The notes beneath the pieces were generated by a model. That model worked only from the letters and a program-made list of their open reading frames with translations, had not been told where the DNA came from and ran no database searches. Shown here piece by piece: positions 1-12,099 of a DNA stretch of 64,000 bases. The position numbers and the translations under genes are program-made. Each line of letters starts with the position of its first letter. Positions within the stretch are counted from its first letter, which is position 1. Origin of the DNA: Helochares maculicollis (taxonomy: Eukaryota; Arthropoda; Insecta; Coleoptera; Hydrophilidae); NCBI GenBank assembly GCA_033557835.1, contig JAWQRO010000005.1:1-64000 (forward strand). The letters are read 5' to 3'.

Positions 1-14
1 ATATATATATATAT
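1..14. repeat. (AT)n simple repeat at window edge
   Basis: The window opens with an uninterrupted AT dinucleotide run that probably continues to the left of position 1. Confidence 0.8.
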
Positions 15-1340
15 ACTCATATTGGAAGGTGTAGTCTTGTAATTTTTTTTCTCTGTTTTTATTTTTGTGCGATATTACATGAATGTCCTCTACTAGGTCT
101 TACTACCTCCAGAGGGTATAATTTTGGTATGCATCTTATGTTTATTTCTGGGAGTAGTGATCCTGAAATGTGGGCAGCTTGGCCTAAGTATACATATTCG
201 TCAACTTGTTCTAATTTCTCTCCATTAATGTTGATGTCTACAACTGTTGCAAATCCATTGAGCACCATTTTGTTCTTTGAATGATTTATTTGTTGGCGTA
301 CTTTCTGACTGGCAGCATATAATTAGTCAATTAGACTTTGTCATTCATCTGGACTATTCGCTACAAGGACTATGGTATCTGCAAACCGAAGGTTGTTAAG
401 TATTGCAACCTTGATATTTAGTCAGTTATTTTCCCAGTTTAACATACTGAAGACGAATTCCAATACGGCCGTGAATAGTTTGGGAGAGATCGAGTCTCCT
501 TCACGTACACCTTTTAGTGTTAAAATCTCCCTAGTTGGTTTATGAAGTTTCACTTCCGCTTTTGCTTCCTCATGTGCGATATTGTGGGTTTCGATGTAGA
601 CTTTTTCTATGCATTGCATTAGTAGGGATTTTATTATTAACACAGGAAGGATTGAGTTAAAGGCTTTGTCGAAGTAAAGTCAACGAAAGTCATTAATAAT
701 GGTAGAGTATGTTCTTTGGTTCTACTTCTCTTGTAGTTTGGATGTGATCTATAGTGCTAAGCCCACTTTGAAATCCTGTTGTTTTCGGTTGCATAGAATC
801 TAGAGTGTATGTTAAGCGGTTTAGAATGATTTTGTGAACTTTTCTTATGAATTAGAAATTGTAGTAGCTTTGTACCAGTGCTTTGGAAGCTTCCTTTTAT
901 GTATGCATTCATTGTACATCTTTGCTAGGAAAGTTAGTGTTTGATTGCCTGTTAATTTAAGGAGTTTTATTCTGTCATGCTCAGTTGCTCTGCCATTTTT
1001 CATTTCTTTTAGTGCCATTTCTACTTCAGCTGTTAGTACTTCTAGCAGTTCTTCAATATTGTTGGTTTTGATACAGATACAGTACTCTTGTGGAGATTTA
1101 TAGAGGTTTTCATAGAAGTTACCTACGTATTCCAGTATTGAGTGTCTGTTTGTAATACGAGTATTGCTGTTGCTGTCGACCATTGCTACTATTTGATTTC
1201 GCACTATGATTAGCTTCTGATTGACTTTCTTGTAGCTCTTCCTGTTTTCAATAGCTTCCTGTATATGATTTTCATCCAAGAAATTGGAGTAGAAGTAGGA
1301 GGTATTTGAAGTGCTCACAGATACGTAACTATTCATTTCT
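15..1340 (-). mobile_element. Degenerate LINE (RTE-like) reverse transcriptase fragment
   Basis: Read on the minus strand, the translated pieces follow the order of a non-LTR reverse transcriptase. The segment 1336-845 is the linker and fingers region, ending in TFLAKMYNECIHKRKLPKHW. Around 514-473 is KGVREGDSISPKLF, the motif typical of RTE-like and related LINE polymerases. At 374-385, within the stretch LNNLRFADTIVLVAN, is the catalytic box, reading FADT instead of F/YADD, so the second catalytic Asp is lost. A C-terminal EYVYLGQ lies near 199-180. The pieces are in different frames with stops between them. No endonuclease domain is visible upstream, so the copy is 5'-truncated near 1340, as is usual for LINEs. 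The 3' end may lie beyond the window. The clade assignment is by motif recall and is less certain than the reverse-transcriptase call. Confidence 0.8.
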
Positions 1341-3889
1341 TATAGAGAAACCATTCTGTAGACTAAAAATGATATTTATTAGAGGATAGAGAGCGAATAT
1401 TTCTTCTACTTCAATACTAACGAGCAGCAATTGCAATGCAGGATAGTTGCATATTTTAAAATAGAGAAACACAGAGAATTGTTGATGTCGTCGGCAAAAA
1501 AACAAACTTTTTTTAAATTAAATGTTTGAAATATCTAGATTTCTATGCAACTATTGTCTAGGTATGAATATAATTTTTGGTATTTAGTTAGCGATGAAAT
1601 GGTTCTTTAATATTGATTCGCAAATCTTTAAGACTACATTAGAGTTGGCTTATAAATATAAAAAAATACCCTCAGCTATACACGAACATATGAACTTTGA
1701 CTCTAAGACTTGTCCCCAATAAAAAAGGTTACTCCTAGTTTTTATAAATAGCCAATATGGCCAAATAAAATAGAAAATACTCTATGTTAACCATATTAAA
1801 AATTTTATTTAGGATTTATTCAATGATGTACAAATTGTGCAGCTATAAAGATTGTTAGAATGAAACGAGGATAAACGTTGTAATGTTAGGGCTACGGTAT
1901 TAAATATAATCAAACAAATTTTGTTCTGACTGAGTCTTTCTCATAACCGGTATTTTGTGTATATTCAAACGCATAATGCTACAATTCTCATCGTAAAAAC
2001 CACAAAAAGAGGAATTTGCAGTTTATTAGAAATGCGTGAAATGTGTAATAAACATAACAATAAAAGCAAGGGAATACAAAACTAATGAATCATCCCGATA
2101 TCAGTAGTAAAACTCTGCATTAAAAAGTAATTGGTCTTTAAATTTAACACAATTTCTTTAATAGCGAAACCACTAATGCTCTTTTACTACTTCTGAATTT
2201 ATATATCTTTTGCAAAAAAATTGCATTTCCAAATTCCGGTAAGTAGCAGTTTTATATCTGATACGTGATTGAGGTTTTAGTATAAATGAACAGAAAGCCA
2301 TATTACAAAACTATATTGATCCTAAAAGGCACTTCGTGTTAATCAAGAAATTGTAGATGCAAACCGCCGTAAGCCACTTTAGATTTTATTTTATTTTAAA
2401 AAGAAATGCACCAGAATCATATTGAAACCGCAACATTAATCATCGCATCCTACAGTTAGAACAATTTCAATTTCTTGGTAAAAATATATCAAAATAGAGA
2501 GTAACTTATGGAACATATGTTAATATAATTGGAAAGTTAATCGATAGCTACTGACGGACTCGAGAATAAACTATATTAAAAAGTTATGAATGTCAGTCAC
2601 GACATTCTCTACATTTATTATATATGTTTTTAGGAAACCAACACTCCCCTAAAGCTGAGAAAAGGCGGGACAACTTTTTAATGTTTAAATTATCGATCGG
2701 AAATGCGGTAACAAATTAAAAGTGCAATACACCCACGCTTAGGATCAAAACGAGACAACGTTTTCTCTTCAACTTTCAATTCCAGATCGTTCCGCTAAAT
2801 CGATTTTTGTTATTCAATTTTTGGCCCACACTTTAAGTCCCATAAGATCCATAAGAATCCATTAAGATATGTAAGCTTTCTTAAACTTAGTTATAAAAAT
2901 CAAAATACTCTGCAGCATTTTAAATGTTGCAAGACAAAAGGGAAAGAAAAAGTGCGGAGGCACGGACCAAAAGCTCCGCGCTTTCTTTTTAAACTGTAAT
3001 AAAGCTTTATATACTACTTTACAATATTAATGCCCTAGTTTCCTTCACTAAGTGCAATAAAACAACACCAGGAAACAATTATACCGCTTAGGTTTTGTCT
3101 GGGATGATCTTGAAGTGAATTTAAATTTTAAATCCGTTTTAATTTTGAGCGCAATTTCGTTTTTATTTTGCTATTCAGCGCCTATGGGTGCCTAGGTGCA
3201 GTCGGCGAAGACCTTCCTACATTCTTGCGTATATACGAAGTGTATAAAGAGACGGTATTGTCTTCACGAAAAATCGATGTCGAGATTTTTAAGGGCCTCT
3301 ACGTTTTCAGCAACTCTGAATTAATTGAGAGTATTTTCAGCAATTCCGTCCGTTGCACAAACGAACATTTGTACCGTAACTGACATAAAATCATAATTCA
3401 ATTCACCCCCGGCTATAACTAATGAATGATTTACAAGAGGGGCAAAAGAATCAACAATATATTTATTGTTGTGCTATCAGGTAGCCTTTAAAAACATAAG
3501 ATGAAAGTTGAAAAATAAATCTAGTCATGTAATGCCCGCAAGTGTTTTAAGGAAGTGTGCTTATTAAATTTTTATGAATTCCTTGTTTTACGAACCTCAT
3601 TTTGCTTATAAAGTATGTGGGTAATATGTTTCTTAAAGACTTACTGATAGCAAAATGGCTCAAGAGCTATTTTAAATAAAATAGTTTACGTATAACTTGC
3701 AGAGATTTGCAATAATTTGCATTAATTTTAAATATTTTATAAAAAAATGTTTTTTTGTGCCGTTATTTTCAATTTCAATATTTCGTCCTGGCTTATTTTA
3801 CTTTTTTTATTCAGGAGCTGCTTTTTCAACCCGTTAAAATTAGAGGATTGATTTTATGGATTTTAATAGCAAAATCTTCAAACCCAAAT
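1341..3889. other. AT-rich intergenic DNA, no gene seen
   Basis: I see no protein family, RNA gene or transposon end here. The longest plus-strand frame (3168-3383, 71 codons) resembles nothing I know and has no splice or promoter support. A short GC-rich hairpin lies at 2949-2984. Confidence 0.5.
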
Positions 3890-5060
3890 CAGAATACTTT
3901 GATTTGTTCATCCTGCTTTCCTTCTGTTGATCACATAATATGCAATTTTTAATATCAAAAACTTTTAAATTAAATGTCTCATTCTGAACACTTGGACGTA
4001 GAGTTTTGAAATCTGGAATTATCTTGAAATATTGCATTGCTGGACCTAACGCCTTGAAAGAGAAATCTTAAAACTCTAAACTTGATACTTTGACTTCTTC
4101 ATCCTGACTTCCTATGTTGATCACATAGTCTACAATTTTTAATACTGATATTTTGAATATCTCACTCTGAATTCTTGGAATTGTAGTTCTGAAATCTAGA
4201 ATTATCATGAAATTATTGTGCTTTTAGTTCGTAATCCTCGATAGCGAATTCTTAAAATCCTAATCTGGATACTGTGACTTGTTCATCCTGACTTCCCATG
4301 TTGATAACATAATCTGCAATTTTTTATACAGATATTTTGAATGTTTCATTCTGGATACTTGAAAGTTTATTTTTGAAATCTGGAACTATGCACAAATATT
4401 GCGTCGTTGATTCTAACGATTTGAAAGAGAAATCTTAAAACTCTAAACTTAATACTTTGACTTCTTCATCCTGACTTCCTATGTTGATCACATAGTCTAC
4501 AATTTATAATATTGATATTTTGAATATCTCACTCTGAATTCTTGGAAGTGTAGTTCTGAAATCTGGAAGTATCATGAAATTATTGTGTTTTTAGTTCGTA
4601 ACCCTCAATAGCGAATTCTTAAAACCTAATCTGGATCTGTGACTTGTTCATCCTGACTTCCTATGTTGATCACATAGTCTACAATTTTTAATACTGATGT
4701 TTTGAATGACTCACTCTGAACACTTGGAAGGGTAGTTCTGTAATCTGAAACTATCCTGAAATATTGCGTTGTTGCTCTAGCGCCTTGATAGCAAAATTAT
4801 AAAACCTTAATCTGAATACTTTGACTTGTTCATCCTGATTTCCCGTGTTGATAACATAATCTGCAACTTTTAATACTGATATTATGAATTCTTAATTCTG
4901 GACACTTGGAAGAGTAGTTTTGAATCTGAAATTATCCTGGAATTATTGTGTTTTTGGTTCGAAAGCCTTGATAGCCTAATCTTAAAACCTTAATCTGGAT
5001 ACTTTGACTTGTTCTTCCTGACTTCCTATGTTGATAACATAATCTGCGATTGGTTCTAAA
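3890..5060. repeat. ~183-bp tandem satellite, about 6-7 units, two alternating unit types
   Basis: The phrase GACTTSTTCATCCTGACTTCC recurs near 3901, 4092, 4276, 4459, 4641, 4823 and 5006, giving spacings of 191, 184, 183, 182, 182 and 183 bp. Units starting at 4092 and 4459 are almost the same and differ from the units at 3901 and 4276, which resemble each other (shared stretch GCCTTGAAAGAGAAATCTTA or close variants). At least the left part of the array is therefore a dimeric higher-order repeat of about 367 bp. Units to the right are mixed. No coding frame persists across units. Confidence 0.9.
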
Positions 5061-7540
5061 GCTTTGAGATTTTGTAGTAAGCTCTAATAGTTGCTGTAAA
5101 AGTATTATTTTCGTAATTATGCGTCCGAGGTTTACATAAACCCCAATTGAGAGTTAGTATTATTATTATGCTAATAATTTAAATATTTTATGGCAACGTT
5201 TTAAGATTTTTTAAGTATGAAATTTTAAAACTTTAATACCGTACAATTTATATAGTGGGATTAAGATTTGTTAAGAGTCCCTAAATTTTTGATTTTTTGA
5301 TTGTATACTCTTTTACGTTCAAATAATTTGTAAGAGCCGTTTTAAATTAAATCTATAAAGTAAATATAATATTTTGATTAGAATAACTCTAAACCAATAT
5401 ATAATTGCGATTTCTAGTTTTGCACCAACAAAGCTAAATATGAACTTCTGATGGCGAAGCCCATAAAGTGAAGTCTCTCTCTCTCCCCCACTCTATCTAT
5501 ATCTCTCTCTACTATAAGAAAGTAATTAAAAATATAGGATATTACTATGTTTCCTGGAAAAAAGCTACTTTTTTTCTTAAACAACGTATTGCAAATTATG
5601 TTCGTAAACATTTCCCAGTTCTGTAATAGTTGGTTGTATTTAAACATTGTACATACAGATTGCAGAACGCAAAAGTATAATGGTGAACAGAATAAAAATG
5701 CAGCTTATAACTTTATGCCGGTAGTGCATTTGTGAACAAGCGATAAATGACATGATGAAATGCAACCAATTTATGTCTCATAATCCATCATCCTTTCTGT
5801 AATGTTTACGTTGTTACATTGTTTGCGGGATTTTTACTAATGATAGATGGAAGGTGTGCTTAAACTTAATTCAACAAAATATTCTTTGCGCTCCAGCAGT
5901 GCTTTTGTTCGGGTTATTGTTTAAACAACGCCGAAGGAATACTAGTTAACTATTTTTTGTGAAACTTAAAAAAATTAATTACTCATTAAAGCGCTATTCC
6001 AGATGCAAAGCACATACTATTTATTTGATATTAAAAAAACTCCCTTTAGCAAAAATGTTTTTGCAACATGGACTTATCTGCTTAAAATATATTTGCTTAT
6101 CAACCACTGGTTATATATGTTCAATGTTGAGCGAAAGGGAACGCCTACAGGGACAGTTGACTAATTTAGGGCAAAGGACTAATGAAACCGAAACCCTTAA
6201 CGATATTTGAAGGATGCAAGTGAAATTCTCGGAGGCGAGTGGTTTCAGACGAGCAAACAAGAATTACATTTGATATTAGTCAAATTGATCCAAACACATC
6301 AATGTCTCTATATTTAGTAATGTATGGCGTTTGCAAGTATATATTTCATTATTTTGTTAATAAATTCTTTAATAAAGCACCTACACTTAGATTATCCTTT
6401 TTACTTATTAAAATTAAATTGTATAAAATTCTGTTTTTTTTTGACATAACTATACTTAATTACACATGTCTTGATAATTAATTATTAAGCCCTAAAATAA
6501 GTTTTTGCCAGCGAGGAATGCTCCAAACTAAACAGTTACGTTACTTAATGATCTGTTATGCACTAAAATAAAATAATTTACACTTACGATCCGTGCTCGG
6601 TTAAAAGATTCAAGAGCAATGCAATTGGAGTTTTATAGATGTCGGTCAGTTAACATTTCGATTTATAGCTACAAGCTGCACGTGCTTCAGCAATCTCTTA
6701 TAATAAATGAATTAATTTAAAAATGTACACATATTTAGTAAACATAACAGCTTATGGAAACTTGTTATAACATATATATTATATATGTCTATACTTGAAA
6801 CTTAATTTTCAGATGTTGCAGCGCTGTACCCAAAGGCAACAAGTTATAAGAAAATTAGTTTATAGAACTTTGAAAGAGATATACGCAATTTTAGTCAGAT
6901 TAGTTTCGCCGTTAGAATAAAGTAGATTACTGTTAGGGTAGAGATTTTGGTTTCAATTCCAAGTTTCCGCAAGTAATTTTCCGATTGCGGATATACAAGG
7001 GTAATTTCCAGCCAAATGCTATCATTTCACATTTAATGTTTATCTTATGGCAAAGACTTGGCATCAATTTTACTCTCAATGCAGGCACCACGCCACTGGT
7101 GCAAAATCCTCTCCACTGGACCGAGTAGCGAACAATTTGCTTTAATTGAGATAGAAGTAAGAAGGTGTCGAAAGAGTCCACCCTCGACTATGTTTCCTAC
7201 ATAAACTTTATCTAATTAACATTTTTACGATAAAATTGAAGCAGGTCGGGCTTTTCTTTGGCGGTTGTTTTGCAAATAATTTAGTTACTAGGCTTTATTT
7301 AACTTTATTTAACGATTTCTTTTTAAAATTTTTGATTAAATCAAAAACTCCTCCTCGATTTAAAAACTCCATGGTGCGTTTGAAATAAAAGTTATTAATC
7401 GAATTAATGAACATGAAAAAGATTCTTTACCCAAGCCGACATTTTGTGAAAACTAAATTAATTTCGGAATTAGTCTTGTAGCGGATGGTTTACATTCCAT
7501 TGATTGACTCAAAACCTAGAAACAGTTTCATCTATGCAGT
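5061..7540. other. Intergenic DNA, no gene seen
   Basis: AT-rich sequence with only short frames (77, 62, 83, 80 and 82 codons) on either strand, none resembling a known family. It contains a CT-rich low-complexity tract at 5473-5511. Confidence 0.5.
5473..5511. repeat. CT-rich low-complexity tract
   Basis: Runs of TC dinucleotides broken by a C-run and a short TATC stretch. Confidence 0.7.
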
Positions 7541-8619
7541 TACTAGGTTGTCCAATATGTTCTGCGGTTCGATAAAAAAAACAATTTTATGATTAGAAAC
7601 ACACTTTTCTATTCAGTATAGTCTCCTTGAATATCAATACGCTTGTTCCAACGAGATTCCAATTTATTAATTCCATCCCTAGAGTGAGAATCTGGACGGG
7701 TTGCAAAATAACCTTTCTTGTCTGTTATGACTTCATCATTTGATGAAAAACGCTTTCCATGCATACATTTTTTTAGGTCTGGAAACATATGAAAGTTGCT
7801 TGTGAATACGGTGGATGCTCCAACAATTCGAACTATAATTTATGGAGTTTAGCCATTATCAAAATACTCTTGTGACACCAGTACTAATGAAAAATGATTT
7901 TTTTTACTTCTGCAAATCGGGTCTTTTCACGAATTTTTTCCTTCAGCTGATCTAAAAGGTTACAATAATATTCAGAATGTATTGTTTTACCAGTTTGCAA
8001 GTAATCCATAAAAAATTCCTTTTACATCCCAAAAAACTCATGCCAATACTTTTTTGACCGATTTCTGGCCACGAACTCGTTTCGGAGCCGAAAAATCAGG
8101 TTCATACTACTTTTTGGCTTCTTGTTTTGATTCAGGATCATGCCGATAGACCTAAATCTCATTTATAGTGATGAATCGACGTACAAAATCCACTTTATCC
8201 TTTGGAAAACGCTCTAAATATCGCTGAGAAACTCCCATTCGAATGTGTTTTTGTTAGCGAATGCGGCACCCATTGTGCATAAAGCATTACTGTCTCATTA
8301 TATACCCAGATCTTCTACTAAATCTCTTTCAATCACTCGACGATTTTTCAATACGATAACCTGTATTTTTTCTACGAATTCTGCTGTTTTTGCTGTTTTT
8401 GGAGGTCCTTGGCGTAATTTTCAAGGCTTGCACTTGTTTTTTCCTTGTAAAAAATACTGTGACACGTCCATACTAAATGGTTTATAAACAAATAATGAAT
8501 TGGAAGATCGAAATGAAACTTTATATAGTTTATATAAAGAGTGTACTAACATAACAACTAATCGGCTAACAGCAACGCTCTTTGTAATCTAACCGCAAAA
8601 CTTATTGGACAATCTAGTA
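7541..8619 (-). mobile_element. mariner transposon with both inverted ends, transposase dead
   Basis: The element runs 7543-8617 and is flanked by TA on both sides (7541-7542 and 8618-8619), the mariner target duplication. The left end reads CTAGGTTGTCCAATATGTTC and the right end, reverse-complemented, CTAGATTGTCCAATAAGTTT. Transposase is on the minus strand. C-terminal pieces include FSSNDEVITDKKGYFATRPD and SRDGINKLESRWNKRIDIQG. The middle contains YGLLANW / YLQTGKTIHSEYY and LLDQLKEKIRE in shifting frames. The first catalytic region reads INEI-stop-VYRHDPES where active relatives have (V/M)DETW(V/I), so the first Asp is lost. Frameshifts and stops show it is inactive. The related copies at 35.1, 40.5 and 58.5 kb share the end sequence. 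Confidence 0.9.
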
Positions 8620-10904
8620 AAGTGAAACTTTTGCCTACATTCCCGATTAAAATGATTACAAACAACCTCAAGTAAAGACTATCGCAGGCAAAGAAACTTA
8701 GAAACCCAGACTCTGAAAACATGACAGGAATCGAAAAAATACTACGGTTAAATTAAATACACAGAAACGCGTGTTGTATACTATATAAAAACTGCCCTGC
8801 TGCAAAAAATGGCCAAATAAATATGGGAACTGAACACAGAGCAGAGTATAAAAGGCCCGCTAATATTGTTAAGAAAGTGGCGAAGTCTGTTTTTAATCAA
8901 AAAGTTCTAATTCAATTTTATAAATTATTTTCTGCAGTAGCTACAACGAAATAAATGATACTATACTCATTTTTATTAGGAATTATTATAAGGAGACTGT
9001 ATATGAATTAGCGGAACATCCATAAATAAGTCCTGAGAGAATCGGGAATTAGTTCTCGCTGGAACGTGGCTTCAAAACCAAACACTAGGGATTTTGTAAT
9101 TTACAACGTGGACTTTAGCAGCTTTTGTTTAACAAAACCTACTTACGCCTACTATTTAATAGACTTTGGCGAACTGAAATCATACAATAAGGGATTTAGG
9201 ATCACACGCATTTTATTTCTAACGATCCACCGATGCTTTTATGACAGGACTGGAAGTTATAATGTCTGTAGTGCAGACGGCAAGCCAATGTAAAACCAAT
9301 AAAAACTTTAACCAATACAAATTTGTATTGCGTTCGATTTATTTACGGAAAATAAACTGCAAGTAGTTCAAGCACCGTTAAACTAGATTTTGAGTATATC
9401 AATCTATGTGGGATATTTTCCAATCTGGTGCCATAGAAGATGAGTTTACCGATATATTTACTTGAAATTTCCAGCACCAAGCTGGAATTTATCCGCTGTT
9501 ATTACGTCAAATTTAAAACTCGAAAGTTGAGCTTAAACAAAAAAGTTTATGAAGGCTCACGAATTTCAAGTCTTTAAATACGAATTACGGGGTCTATAGT
9601 TGTGATTAAAATTTAAGCTTTTTGATGCGAATTTAGACAGAACTCTTTTTGCGATGGAAACGATGAAAACAGAGTGTTTATATTTATTTTTAATTATGTC
9701 TTAATTATACCAGAGATAAAAGGACCATACAAATTACTGAGATCACTTAAAACCTGAGTTATCCCGCGTCTGTAATTATGAGCTACCAGGGACGGCGCAT
9801 CAAAAGTTTTCAAAGCACAAAGCATTGCAAATTCGTTATAATTGTATTAGCTATGCATTACTTCGTCTTTTCGCAAATAGCAAATATTTTATCGTTGAAA
9901 ATGTTTTCACTTTTTTAAATGATTACTAAGAAATCTAGCATTATTGTCTAGTATCTGGTTCTGTTGTGATTTTTGTAGTTAAACCATTTTGAGAATCCAT
10001 ATTTTAGGTGCATAGGAGCGTTAGGCATTGGTATTCGCCTGGAAATGTTTTGCTATCGTAACACTATTTTAACTACATGAGAGTTGACTTGTTGATAAAA
10101 CACGCAAATGTTTGAAGAGCTTAACCCTGCCAAATATCTTTGTTTGTCGAATAATTATCCAATAATCTTTCGTATTAGTTTAATATGAATTTATTGTTAT
10201 CGTGCCCATAATATATTTTTATCAATTCATATCAAATGCTTCAACAAGCTTAATTGAACCAATTCTGTTTTAATTAATTAGATACATAAATAAAATTACT
10301 TGTGAATTTGTTTTGAAATTATTATTATGTTGTTTGTGCTTTATGTACACCGCCTGACCTATTTATTTATAGTATAGGTGTAATTATTATCAAAACCTCT
10401 TTATTTTCATAATTATTGAAAGAGTTAAAAATTTGATTTTTTAAATATTTTTTAGGATTGAATTAAGCAGTTAAAATCTTGTTACAATATATATTTTGCA
10501 ATTACAATTGCTTAATTCAAGGGTTTTGTTAAAGAGGGTTTATAGGAATATCAATATTTCACAAAATGTTGCTACTGCAAGTGATGTATTTGATATTTAA
10601 ATTCCTTCAAAGTAACGAGATTCACCATCTTTTTACCATTCATCAATTCGAGGTTATTTGATTAGACAAGATAAACCATAAGAATATTGATGAAGTATTA
10701 GAATCTACAATAATTTATTTGTAAATGCAAGAGGGCTGTGTCAAATTAACTAGCTTACCAATTTTTCGATAAAATGGTTGTGAAATGGGCAAGGGACTTG
10801 GTTGCGTGTGTTTTGTTTTCGCGAATGTGAAATATGTGGTGTTACAAAAGTCAATAAGCCACTTTTCTGCTTTTGTTTAATGAAAGAATGCTCAGAGCAT
10901 TTTT
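8620..10904. other. Intergenic DNA, no gene seen
   Basis: No recognisable coding or RNA gene. A TATAAAAG at 8850 has no initiator at a suitable distance. The frame 9066-9293 (75 codons) matches nothing I recognise. Confidence 0.5.
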
Positions 10905-11038
10905 ACATTTACTATACGAAGTATAGTAAAGGGAAGGTAATGGGATCATGAAAAAATTCAACCTCGAGATTTTGACGGATTTCCACGTTTCGAGTGCCCC
11001 TGAATCCATTTTGACCAGTTTTGGCATGTTGTCTGTGA

Positions 11039-11070
<32 letters not shown>

Positions 11071-11290
11071 TTGAGGTGGAGCAATGAAATTTGGCATACG
11101 GCTATTATCGCAAAAACTTAGATATGTATCAACTTTTGAGGTATGTAGGACTTCCGAAAGTGCCTGTTCACCTACACAGTTTGAAATTTCGCGCACATAT
11201 TAACTATCACAAAAAACTGATAGATACCACTTTTCAATATGATCGGAACACCGAAAGTACTGTTTTTATAATTTTGAAAATTCCAAATTT
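10905..11290 (+). repeat. Dispersed repeat, copy 1 (palindromic ACTATACGAAGTATAGT start, internal TG tract)
   Basis: It begins with a perfect palindrome-like TTTACTATACGAAGTATAGTAAA tip (outer part positions 10909-10930). A conserved core containing CATGAAAAAATTCAACCTCG follows, then CCCCTGAATCCATTTTGACC, a TG microsatellite, AATGAAATTTGGCATAC and ATGTATCAACTTTTGAGGTA. The same ordered phrases occur in reverse orientation at 13530-13815, so this is a repeat family. There is no credible coding frame, so it looks like a non-autonomous element. Confidence 0.75.
11044..11071. repeat. (TG)n microsatellite
   Basis: About 14 uninterrupted TG dinucleotides inside the dispersed repeat. The opposite-strand copy near 13.7 kb lacks the tract, so it expanded in this copy or was lost in the other. 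Confidence 0.95.
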
Positions 11291-12099
11291 TGTAGACCTT
11301 GGAATAAAAAATTTTACTAAAATGTTACAAAAATGCTAAGCATGGCAAATATAGCAATAGGAAATAGGTCCGTGTAAATGTGAAAACCAGAAGTGAAACT
11401 TTACCGTCATAAATTTCATTTTTTAGGTATGAATTTACCTTCTAAGATTGGACTCTTCCTTTAGTTATGAATTCACATTTTAAAATTCAAGCCTTCGCAA
11501 AACATTTTTAAAAGCGTTTCATATTGCAAACTAGTTGAAAGTATATACATTTTTAAGCACAAAATATTGTACATTACATAAAAAAATATAAAAAATATTT
11601 CGATGATATATATGTACTGAAAAAGAATTGAATATTCCTTATGAATATATTAAGGTGTTGAATATAAGCATTGAAGTATATGTTAATTATGAATATTAAA
11701 ACTTTTGCTTTTAGTTTTGAAGCGCATGTAAGTAGTTTTATTATTATTAATCGTAGTTACTTTTATGTCGGTCATATATTTATACGGGAATGTTGAGTGG
11801 AGACACTCCAGATTTTGCATTAATATTAGATGATAGAGTTAAAAATATATCAATAATTGCACCAAGAGAAAAAGGAGGCCAAAGATGTCTCCGAAAGTAA
11901 TATTAGAAGGGCAAAAGATATACACTACCCCACCTATAACATGAACTCTTTAAACACAATTAGTTTTGCGTGATGAAATCTTTTGATAAATTACTTTGGT
12001 GTTCTTAAGTAAGTTTTCAACAGTACGTTTAAGGTTTATCAGGTACACAAGTTTAAAATGTCGAATTTTTTCATGAAAAATACGCAATTATTTAAGAAC
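11291..12099. other. Intergenic DNA, no gene seen
   Basis: Very AT-rich DNA between a repeat copy and a mariner remnant. No frame above about 60 codons is convincing. Confidence 0.5.

Noticed and set aside
3168..3383. 71-codon plus-strand ORF
   Set aside because: No recognisable domain, no splice or promoter support, and in transposon-rich intergenic DNA.
3890..5060. CRISPR-like array because of regularly spaced repeats
   Set aside because: The whole ~183-bp unit repeats, there are no unique spacers, and the genome is clearly that of an animal with introns.
9066..9293. 75-codon plus-strand ORF
   Set aside because: No family resemblance and no gene structure around it.
10851..11196. Minus-strand ORFs spanning the TG microsatellite
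   Set aside because: They owe their length to a His-Thr run from the microsatellite. The region is a dispersed non-coding repeat.
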